Below, one piece after another: positions 58,101-63,228 of a stretch of DNA of 63,228 nucleotides. Source of the DNA: Ruminococcus sp. (GTDB lineage: Bacteria > Bacillota > Clostridia > Oscillospirales > Ruminococcaceae); NCBI GenBank assembly GCA_016290875.1, contig JAEEVL010000021.1, positions 1 to 63,228 on the forward strand, read 5' to 3'. A program made the position numbers and the translations under genes. Numbering within the stretch: position 1 is the stretch's first letter; every line of letters begins with the position of its first letter. The notes below the pieces were generated by a model, which worked only from the letters and a program-made list of their open reading frames with translations, ran no database searches and had not been told where the DNA came from.

Positions 58101-60971
58101 TGCTTCGATCTCAGGTAATGCTCTCTTGTCGATCTTTCCGTTCTTTGTTACAGGAAGTTCTTCAAGCTGCATCATATATGCAGGCACCATATATTCGGGC
58201 ATATTCTCTGCAAGTTTGCTGCGTATTTCTGTTATCTCTACCTTCTCTGTTCCGGTATAGTATGCATATATCGCCTTATCTCCTGTATTATCAGGTTTTA
58301 CGATAACTACACAGTCCTTGATATTCTCAATGTCACGTATCCTTGTTTCTATCTCTCCGAGCTCAATTCTGAATCCGTGGATCTTTACCTGTTCGTCTAT
58401 TCTTCCAAGGAACTCGATATTTCCGTCTGAAAGCCATCTTACAAGGTCTCCCGAACGGTACATCTTTCCTTCACCAAAAGGATTCTTTACAAACTTTTCT
58501 GCATTCAGCTCAGGTCTGTTAAGATATCCTCTTGCCACACCGTCTCCTGCTATGCAAAGTTCACCGGGCACTCCGATTCCACAGAGTTCATTTCCGTTAA
58601 GTACGTACATCTGTGTATTGGATATCGGCTTTCCGATAGGTGTCTTATCCACCTTTTCCTTTATGATGTAGTGTGCTGCGAATGTTGTTGTCTCAGTCGG
58701 TCCGTAGACATTTCTGAAATCCACATCTGTATTCTGGCTTCTAAGCATTTCCACATGACGTTCTGATGTTGCTTCTCCGCCGAACATAAGGTGTTTCAGG
58801 CTGTTGAAGATAGTCTTGTCTTCACCTATGAACTGATTGAACAGTGCTGTTGTTATGAACAGAGTATTCACCTTATTCTCAATCAGATACTTCTTGAATG
58901 TTGCTGCATTGAGCATATTTTCCTTGCTGATAAGGTGCAGTGTGCCTCCGTTGAGTGCTGCTCCCCATACCTCAAATGTTGAGGCATCGAACATCAGCTG
59001 TCCTGTCTGTAGGATGACACTTTCCACATTAAGCTCTGTATAGTCGCAGTTCATTACAAGCTTCACAACATTGTGATGTTCAACTACAACTCCCTTGGGC
59101 TTTCCAGTAGTTCCAGATGTATAGATACAATATATTGCATCTTCCGGCTTATTGACTGTTTCAGGATCACTGCTGTTTCCGTTCCATACTTTTTCGTCTG
59201 AAAGGTCTATCACAGTAAGATCAGCAGGAATATTCAATGGCTCATCTGTGAATTTCAGAACTACCTTTGCAGCACTGTCTTCAAGCATGAACGCTATTCT
59301 GTCTTCCGGATATGTAGGATCTATCGGCAGATATGCTCCGCCTGCCTTTATGATACCATAAATTCCTTCGATTATTTCAATGCTCTTGTCAGCGATAATT
59401 GCAACGAAGTCATCTGCCTTCACTCCAAGCTCTCTCAGGCTATGTGCAAGGCTGTTTGCTCTTGCATTCAGTTCTGCATATGTGAGCTTTCTATCCTCAA
59501 ACACAAGTGCAATATTTTCCGGAGTCTTCTTCACCTGTTCTTCAAACAGTTCTACTACTGTCTTGTCTCTCGGATATTCTGTTGCTGTTGCGTTGAAGTC
59601 ATTCAGAATCAGCTGCTTCTCGGCTTCTGTTACTGTTTCAAGCTCACATACCTTAGCATCTGGCTTATCCGCCATCTCTTCGCAGATCTTTTTAAGCCTT
59701 TCAAGTAAAAGCTGAATTTCAGATTGTATGAATTTATGAGGTTCATACAATAATTTGAAACCAAGTTTACCGTCATCTTCAAATCCGGATAATGTAATTC
59801 CATAATTAGTTTCTTCGCGTCCGCCGACAAAGCTAATCGTGCTATCCTCCTGACTTTCTTCTGGGGATGTTGAACTGATGTTCTCAAAAACATACAATAC
59901 CTTAATTAAATCTCCGCCCTGTGGTGTTAATGATTGTACCTCTGCCAAAGAACAAAAATCATAGTTGGTACTTTCTGTTCCTTTTTTATGCTGCTTAACA
60001 ATTAATTCTTCAACAGTATCATTCTGATCAGATTTAACTCTCAACGGAATAGTATTAACGAAAAGACCTACAACATTCTCAATACCATTTATAGGTACAT
60101 TTCGTCCCGAAACTACTTTTCCGAATACGACATCGTTACTTCTGCAATATTTCTGAAGCATTATTCCTACTGCAGTCTCAGCTACAGTGTTTATAGTTGT
60201 CTCGTTTCTTTCGGCGATAGCTCTTAAAGTATTGGTAGTATCTTTATCAATTTCAATTCTTAATTCAGCATTGGAAACATCCGTCGGAAGCGGAGCTTTC
60301 AAGGGCTTAATATCACAATTATTATCATAATCAGACAGTTCATTCGCCCAGTACTCCATTGCTTTTTCTTTATCTATTGTGTCAAGCCATTTTATATAAT
60401 CTCCATATCGTGGCTCAGAAGCTTTTTCAGATTCTATATCATTAATTATTGAAGTTTCTGTTTTGCCTCCAAGAAGTTCTTCATAATAAGTGAAAAACTT
60501 CTCATATATAGTCATGGTACACCAACCATCAACAATAATATGATGGCTGGTAAATACCATTCTATATAAATCATCACGTATTTTTATAACTTTGATTCTT
60601 AAAAGAGTGTCTTTAACAAGATCAAAGCCTCTTTTAATATCTTCGTTTAATATCTTATTGATAAGTTTCTCTTTATCAGAAATATCATTTGAAATATCAA
60701 CATAACTGTACTCAGGTGAACGCTCACGAAGAACTATCTGTCTTGGTTTTTTTAGTTTCTCATACGCAAATGCAGTTCTCAAAGCATCATATCTTAGTGT
60801 TACAAGATTAGCTGCCTTTCTGAACATTTCTTCATTCAGTTCTTTTGCTTCAAATATTTCCTGAACAACATATTCTGAGGATGCTGTTCCCATTAAACTG
60901 TGGAACAGCATACCCTCCTGAAGCGGCGTCAAAGAATATATATTTTCTATTTTGTTATTAACTACTGCCAT
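49167..60971 (-). CDS. Nonribosomal peptide synthetase, C-A-T-C-A-T-C-A-T-E plus terminal C-like domain
   Basis: 3934 codons, ATG after GGAGGATAAA. Order with rough residues: C1 8-440 (HHIIVDGW at 143), A1 450-945, T1 965-1035 (FFELGGHSLRATRL), C2 1055-1470 (MHHIVGDGMS), A2 1477-1970, T2 1990-2060, C3 2075-2497, A3 2504-2995, T3 3005-3075 (FFELGGDSIKAIR), E 3094-3495 (HHLAVDGVSWRIL, EGHGREEIHEP, PDICFNYLG), terminal C-like 3510-3934. A1 and A2 are nearly identical; their apparent pocket residues (about D-A-F-F-M-G-V-T-F-K, hand-aligned) suggest the same hydrophobic residue twice. The A3 pocket (about D-A-W-L-T-G-A-V-L-K) was not assigned. The E domain should give a D-residue at module 3. No thioesterase is present. 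The start TPLQEGMLFH fits an acceptor docking (COM) region. Confidence 0.95.
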   Translation of the reverse strand: MAVVNNKIENIYSLTPLQEGMLFHSLMGTASSEYVVQEIFEAKELNEEMFRKAANLVTLRYDALRTAFAYEKLKKPRQIVLRERSPEYSYVDISNDISDKEKLINKILNEDIKRGFDLVKDTLLRIKVIKIRDDLYRMVFTSHHIIVDGWCTMTIYEKFFTYYEELLGGKTETSIINDIESEKASEPRYGDYIKWLDTIDKEKAMEYWANELSDYDNNCDIKPLKAPLPTDVSNAELRIEIDKDTTNTLRAIAERNETTINTVAETAVGIMLQKYCRSNDVVFGKVVSGRNVPINGIENVVGLFVNTIPLRVKSDQNDTVEELIVKQHKKGTESTNYDFCSLAEVQSLTPQGGDLIKVLYVFENISSTSPEESQEDSTISFVGGREETNYGITLSGFEDDGKLGFKLLYEPHKFIQSEIQLLLERLKKICEEMADKPDAKVCELETVTEAEKQLILNDFNATATEYPRDKTVVELFEEQVKKTPENIALVFEDRKLTYAELNARANSLAHSLRELGVKADDFVAIIADKSIEIIEGIYGIIKAGGAYLPIDPTYPEDRIAFMLEDSAAKVVLKFTDEPLNIPADLTVIDLSDEKVWNGNSSDPETVNKPEDAIYCIYTSGTTGKPKGVVVEHHNVVKLVMNCDYTELNVESVILQTGQLMFDASTFEVWGAALNGGTLHLISKENMLNAATFKKYLIENKVNTLFITTALFNQFIGEDKTIFNSLKHLMFGGEATSERHVEMLRSQNTDVDFRNVYGPTETTTFAAHYIIKEKVDKTPIGKPISNTQMYVLNGNELCGIGVPGELCIAGDGVARGYLNRPELNAEKFVKNPFGEGKMYRSGDLVRWLSDGNIEFLGRIDEQVKIHGFRIELGEIETRIRDIENIKDCVVIVKPDNTGDKAIYAYYTGTEKVEITEIRSKLAENMPEYMVPAYMMQLEELPVTKNGKIDKRALPEIEARAAREYVAPRNEIEAKICEIFSEILSVEQVGVKDSFFELGGHSLRATRLVNRIEAETGTRIALKEVFAHPTVEQLAVLAGGESEEYVPIPKAEEKEYYAMSSAQKRTYLIQQMDTEAVTYNMPANLKLTGEVRPDAMREALQAMTNRHEILRTVFLMVEGEPVQKILDHVEADFEYATSSESDEELMTEFLKPFDLASGRLVRVKLVNKGEYHLMMFDMHHIVGDGMSMNTFATELMALYNGEKLEPLTHQFKDYSEWMQTRDLSGQAEYWKRQFDDEIPVLDMPLDFPRPQEQSYAGRTINCELNEKLSEKIKELVKKTGTTEYMVFLAAAMVTLSKYSRQEDIVIGSPISGRTHRDTEGMLGMFVNTLAMRGKPEKDKTFREFLEEIKNTCLKAYENQEYPFEELVEAVDVQRDMSRNPIFDVMLALQNNENVDVKLGDSETEGTGISGTIAKFDMTFNIAKTKDGFVISFEYCTDLFKAETAERILNHFEKILGEVTADSEQKLCSIEMATESEKQLILNAFNATATEYPRDKTVVELFEEQVKKTPDNTALVFEDEKLTYAELNAKANSLAHRLRELGVKPDDFVAIIADKSIEIIEGIYGIIKAGGAYLPIDPTYPEDRIAFMLEDSAAKVVLKFTDEPLNIPADLTVIDLSDEKVWNGNSSDPETVNKPEDAIYCIYTSGTTGKPKGVVVEHHNVVKLVMNCDYTELNVESVILQTGQLMFDASTFEVWGAALNGGTLHLISKENMLNAATFKKYLIENKVNTLFITTALFNQFIGEDKTIFNSLKHLMFGGEATSERHVEMLRSQNTDVDFRNVYGPTETTTFAAHYIIKEKVDKTPIGKPISNTQMYVLNGNELCGIGVPGELCIAGDGVARGYLNRPELNAEKFVKNPFGEGKMYRSGDLVRWLSDGNIEFLGRIDEQVKIHGFRIELGEIETRIRDIENIKDCVVIVKPDNTGDKAIYAYYTGTEKVEITEIRSKLAENMPEYMVPAYMMQLEELPVTKNGKIDKRALPEIEARAAREYVAPRNEIEAKICEIFSEILSVEQVGVKDSFFELGGHSLRATRLVNRIEAETGTRIALKEVFAHPTVEQLAVLAGGESEEYVPIPKAEEKEYYAMSSAQKRTYLIQLMQPKAITYNMPGNFKLLGKVYPEKLKDALQAMTDRHEILRTVFLMVDGEPVQKILDHVEADFEYVTSNESDEKLMTEFLKPFDLASGRLVRVKLVNKGEYHLMMFDMHHIVGDGMSMNTFATELMSLYNGEKLEPLTHQFKDYSEWMQTRDLSGQAEYWKSQFDDEIPVLDMPTDFPRPQEQSYAGRTISCELNEKLSEAIKELVKKTGATEYMVFLSVAMITLSKYSRQEDIVIGSPISGRTHRDTEGMLGMFVNTLAMRGKPEKNKTFREFLEEIKNTCLKAYENQEYPFEELVEAVDVQRDMSRNPIFDVMLALQNNENVDFRLGSSGTEVSESDGTIAKFDMTFNIAKTKDGFVVSFEYCTDLFKSETAERILKHFEETLGAVTADSEQKLCNIEMATESEKQLILNDFNATETDYSRDKTVVELFEEQVKKTPDNIALVFEDKKLTYAELNARANSLAHKLREFGVKPDDFVAIIADRSIEMIAGIYGIIKAGGAYVPIDPTYPEDRIRYMLEDCAAKSAVVYTTEKMNIPENISIIDLSDSNVWNYSEEDPEHVNKPSDLAYCIYTSGTTGKPKGVMLEHHGVVAMQDYLENLYEVTENDNVLQFANYIFDASVWEMTLALYCGATLVLVLHDTITDTAAFEKYVSENNVTLTLLPPQYFRQTDIDTFRVMTTGGSASDSDVVKHVKENCRYINAYGPTENTVLATHWEYEHGTEVPANIPIGKPMSNSKIYMLNGDTLCGIGVPGELCISGDGLARGYLNRPELTAEKFVKNPFGEGRMYRTGDLARWLPDGNIEYLGRIDEQVKIRGFRIELGEIESRIREIEKIKDCAVIARADSTGEKAIYAYYTSDNEVSVSEVRDRLRENLPEYMMPAYLMQLEELPVTKNGKIDKRALPEIEAIVTREYVAPRNEAEAAVCQAFSEILNVERVGVKDSFFELGGDSIKAIRIISKLRNVGYSTIIKDIMTGRTAEKIAIALKIVTDNQKYEQGEVSGIVESTPIIKSFGEWNLSKPGHFNQSMMFPVDGIANDVIRRAIEELVKHHDVLRAVYRGNILEILPIAESKLCDFYEFDYRNEADKHRAVEEKCTEIQSSIDLENGPIVKIAVFELGDTKQMMFCIHHLAVDGVSWRILQEDFETAVSQLKEGKEVKLPEKTASFIEWSKKLKEYGERLGSKEKEYWKKSNAKMAEGRVTGKYAEKCGFAVVEFSQEITERLLTKSSNAFGAKIDEVLLAGLARAVGRVTGQKNVAIKLEGHGREEIHEPISIDRTVGWFTNVYAVSLECSEDNERSIINAKDTVRSVPNMGMGFGYVEHETMPDICFNYLGDFSENRTSFINEYTTGEDVSSENKYEDNNLINGGVAENKLRFDVFSRFGQRFADQLKNTFKSSVEQLTEYFFEHERKTSIDYLTIENSKAVICSESIFAYYDIKNNNSEYKCENIAADYIESIIHNEVIDTYAPLKSQKMFLQSTNNICETKLSITNKSLEEVITALNEMVRTQEVFRTTYNKSIDMMKVYAYSEAKFPIINNIDYDKWRASLYITYKQMCLYEESLLSRVFVESINAQNLNVYFLFDHAVSDYMSCSIIPELFLNILNGNKNKYLPSSNFSNVIKHKSTIVNDNGIYNFKKIHKSVSNYYNFLSSDMHKYAIVTVNKICNKEEIEKINTDVFYWFMDKISDMMPDELFEQDKMAIPFVFIHNDRTSSDYQTLGMFLSNIAGVYENHKSIEQLMRNISMYQSKDMNIPDILDRLEDDVLLEHLKMVPVINIQNMRSDLSVEKDMVSIRKIEKYSSLFFLLMNNNQIRVELPIVYSDEDSLKKKISSLFSIDEKLIQDMRDV
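54699..56340. repeat. Long direct repeat in the NRPS gene, copy 2 (module A2-T2)
   Basis: Nearly identical to 57768-59409 at a constant offset of 3069 bases (1023 codons, one A-T-C unit). Only scattered single-base differences are seen, for example at 54788 and 54805. The flanking C domains are also similar but less so. Confidence 0.93.
57768..59409. repeat. Long direct repeat in the NRPS gene, copy 1 (module A1-T1)
   Basis: Partner of 54699-56340. The near identity at synonymous sites points to recent duplication or gene conversion. It is also a likely site of deletion by recombination and of assembly error. Confidence 0.93.
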
Positions 60972-60988
60972 TTTATCCTCCGGTTTAC

Positions 60989-63228
60989 TTAGTCAAATAG
61001 TGCATTTAACATATCGAGTTCTGAATCATCAATATCATTATCGATCAAGTCTGAAACTGTCTGAGCAGCATTATTTGTACCATCACAGAACGCTGCAAGT
61101 TCATTCACACTGGTAACAAATTCTTCCTTCAACTTGTTAATGAACTCAGCACTGATCCTGCCCTCATTTCCAAGCAACGACATTCTTAATTCACCGTCAG
61201 TTATACCGCCGTTAACAATTATTACTTCTGACATCTTATTCTCTGAAGATATATCTTCTCCAGAAGCATATTCACTTGTCTCGCCTGAGAATTCACCAAG
61301 ATAGTTAAAGCAAATATCCGGAACAGAATCATGCTCAACATAAGCATAGCCCATTCCCATATTGGGTACATTTCTCACTGTATCCTTTGCATTGATTATT
61401 GCGTTATCATTATTCTCACTGCATTCAAGTGATATTGGATATTCATTTGTGAACCAGCCGACTGTTCGATCTATAAGGATAGGTTCGTGTATCTCTTCAC
61501 GTCCGTGTCCCTCAAGAGTTACTGATAATCTCTTCTGTCCGGTAATTCTGCTGATTGCTCTCGCAAGTCCTGCAAGAAGAACTTCATCTATCTTTGCTCC
61601 GTATGCATTACTGCTCTTAGTGAGAAGTTTTTCTGTAGTTTCCTTGGTAAACTCAGCTACTGCACAGCCTCCATCTCCAGCGTACTTTTTTGAAATATTT
61701 CCTTCTGTGATCTTTGAATTGACCTTTGTCCAGTATTCTCTTTCGTTGCTTCCGAGCTTTTCACCATATTCCTTGAGTTTTCGGCTCCATTCAATGAATG
61801 ATGCTGTTTTCTCAGGAAGTACCACTTCTTCTCCTCTGCGTATCTGCTCTGATGCTATTTCAAAGTCTTCGCTCAGGATTCTCCATGATACACCGTCAAC
61901 TGCTAAATGGTGAATACAGAACATCATCTGCTTTGTGCTTCCAAGCTCAAATACTGCTATCTTAACAAGCGGTCCGTTCTCAAGATCAATACTCGACTGA
62001 ATCTCAGTACACTTCTCCTCTACAGCAGTATGCTTATCAAATCCATTACTGTAATCAAACTCATAGAAATCAAACAGCTTGCTTTCTGCAATCGGTAATA
62101 CAATAAGCTCATTATTCCTGAATACTGATCTGAGAATATCGTGATGTTTTACTATCTCTTCGATAGTCTTCCTTATCACTTCATTATCCAGTCCATCAAC
62201 TGTAAACATCATTGACTGGTTGTAATGCTCAGGTCTTGCATACTTCATATCAATAAATTCTTTAATAATCGGCGTGGTTTCAACCTTTCCGCTCACTTCA
62301 CACTGTTCATATATAAGCTTTTCGCTCTTCATGGAAAGTGCTATCTTCTCAGGCTGTTTACCGTTCATTATGTCCTTTACTGTTGCTGTATATCCAAAAT
62401 TTCTGAGCTTTGAGATCACGCGTATAGCCTTGATTGAATCTCCACCGAGTTCAAAGAAGTTATCCTGTATGCCAACTTTTTCAACACCAAGTATCTCAGT
62501 GAATGCCTGACAGATAGCTTCTTCTGCTTCATTTCTCGGTGCTACATATTCTCTTGTCGCTCTTGCTTCGATCTCGGGAAGTGCTCTCTTATCAAGCTTT
62601 CCGTTCTTAGTTACAGGTATAGCTTCGATCTGCATCATATATGCCGGTACCATATATTCGGGTAGTGTCTCGGCAAGCTGGTCTCTGACAGAATTAACTT
62701 CTATCTCTGTTTCACTTGTGTAATATGCGTAGATAGCCTTGTCTCCTGTGCTGTCTGCTCTTGCTATTACTGCACAGTCCTTGATATTATCTATCTCTCG
62801 GATTCTGCTTTCAATTTCTCCAAGCTCGATTCTGAATCCTCTTATCTTTACCTGTTCATCTATTCTTCCTAGGTATTCGATATTTCCGTCAGAGAGCCAT
62901 CTTGCAAGGTCGCCGGAACGATACATTCTGCCTTCACTGAATGGATTCTTCACAAATTTCTCTGCTGTTAGCTCAGGTCTGTTAAGATAGCCTCTTGCAA
63001 GTCCATCTCCGGTTATACAAAGTTCACCTGGTACTCCGATTCCACAAAGAAGATCACCGCTGAGCATATACACATTGGTATGACAGGAAGGTTCTCCGAT
63101 GACAACTCTCTCTGTATCGCTCTTGATCTCACTGTATGTCGTATTTACTGTTGCTTCTGTCGGTCCATATGAGTTTATTACCTTTATTCCATTTGCGGCT
63201 ATCTTTCTCAGTACATCAAGCTCTGCTG
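60989..63228 (-). CDS. Nonribosomal peptide synthetase, partial: A(end)-T-E
   Basis: The 5' end lies beyond the right window edge; the frame is open to 63226, upstream of the first possible start (GTG at 63073), and reads NSYGPTEATVNTTY, an A-domain core motif. In order: end of the A domain (YRSGDLARWL, GRIDEQVKIRGFRIELGEIE, VTKNGKLDKRALP), T domain (FFELGGDSIKAIRVIS) and E domain (HHLAVDGVSWRIL, EGHGREEIHEP, PDICFNYLGE). The short C-terminal tail after about 62100 bases in, DIDDSELDMLNALFD, is of the donor docking type. It therefore passes a D-configured intermediate to the next synthetase, which starts 17 bases after its stop. Confidence 0.95.
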   Translation of the reverse strand, partial: AELDVLRKIAANGIKVINSYGPTEATVNTTYSEIKSDTERVVIGEPSCHTNVYMLSGDLLCGIGVPGELCITGDGLARGYLNRPELTAEKFVKNPFSEGRMYRSGDLARWLSDGNIEYLGRIDEQVKIRGFRIELGEIESRIREIDNIKDCAVIARADSTGDKAIYAYYTSETEIEVNSVRDQLAETLPEYMVPAYMMQIEAIPVTKNGKLDKRALPEIEARATREYVAPRNEAEEAICQAFTEILGVEKVGIQDNFFELGGDSIKAIRVISKLRNFGYTATVKDIMNGKQPEKIALSMKSEKLIYEQCEVSGKVETTPIIKEFIDMKYARPEHYNQSMMFTVDGLDNEVIRKTIEEIVKHHDILRSVFRNNELIVLPIAESKLFDFYEFDYSNGFDKHTAVEEKCTEIQSSIDLENGPLVKIAVFELGSTKQMMFCIHHLAVDGVSWRILSEDFEIASEQIRRGEEVVLPEKTASFIEWSRKLKEYGEKLGSNEREYWTKVNSKITEGNISKKYAGDGGCAVAEFTKETTEKLLTKSSNAYGAKIDEVLLAGLARAISRITGQKRLSVTLEGHGREEIHEPILIDRTVGWFTNEYPISLECSENNDNAIINAKDTVRNVPNMGMGYAYVEHDSVPDICFNYLGEFSGETSEYASGEDISSENKMSEVIIVNGGITDGELRMSLLGNEGRISAEFINKLKEEFVTSVNELAAFCDGTNNAAQTVSDLIDNDIDDSELDMLNALFD

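Noticed and set aside
55249..58671. Identical open frames on the plus strand within the NRPS (for example 55249-55602 and 58318-58671)
   Set aside because: They are antisense to highly repeated A-domain coding sequence, have no ribosome binding sites, and are identical only because the underlying modules are.

Overview
The window looks like a chromosome segment of a Ruminococcus-like spore-forming Firmicute (Oscillospiraceae). The evidence is the 5' part of a 16S rRNA gene at the left edge (minus strand), a cotJABC spore-coat operon, Gram-positive ribosome binding sites and consensus 17-bp-spacer promoters, and a dockerin-like domain of the kind found in ruminococcal cellulosome systems.

Layout. 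1-9.1 kb is host DNA: the 16S 5' end and its three-promoter leader, a DUF3877-like gene, a small membrane-anchored coiled-coil gene, a voltage-gated-type K+ channel, a heterodimeric ABC exporter, a small multidrug-export-family protein, a GNAT acetyltransferase and a membrane protein of unknown function. 9.1-9.8 kb holds cotJA, cotJB and the first third of cotJC. 9.79-44.98 kb is a tailed (HK97-type, siphovirus-like) prophage of about 35.2 kb inserted in cotJC; the rest of cotJC resumes at 44,976. 45.3-63.2 kb is host accessory DNA: an ABC ATPase/FtsX-type permease pair and two large nonribosomal peptide synthetase (NRPS) genes, the upstream one cut by the right edge.

The prophage. Nearly everything is on the minus strand, so it reads from right to left: early genes (Cro-like regulator, small ORFs, PcfK/PcfJ-like proteins, a DUF3102-like protein, zinc-ribbon proteins, an HUH Rep-like protein, VRR-NUC), a late promoter with a structured leader RNA and an initiator-type tRNA-Met, two sigma-region-4/RinA-like regulators, HNH, TerS, TerL, a portal with a nuclease-like C-terminal extension, a CPCC protein, a decoration-like Ig protein, prohead protease, capsid, connectors, tail tube, a frameshifted G/GT chaperone, tape measure, a Dit-like protein carrying a dockerin, tail tip and fibre proteins, and a lysis cassette. 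On the plus strand at the right end lie the LexA/CI-type repressor, a TIR-domain protein of the CAP12/Pycsar-effector family, and the large serine integrase, whose stop codon is 34 bases from the attachment core.

How the parts may work together. The two halves of cotJC share a 5-bp core (GAGGA), and joining them restores a 186-codon frame, so precise excision would rebuild CotJC; this resembles the developmentally excised elements in sporulation genes. The tail-tip dockerin suggests that the phage could use host cohesins for attachment. The portal extension plus the CPCC gene, and the TIR gene, look like cargo acting in phage-phage or phage-host conflict. In the NRPS locus, modules E-C-A-T-C-A-T-C-A-T-E and a terminal condensation-like domain, with no thioesterase in view, suggest a peptide with D-residues and an unusual release step. 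The neighbouring ABC pair is a plausible exporter or self-protection system.
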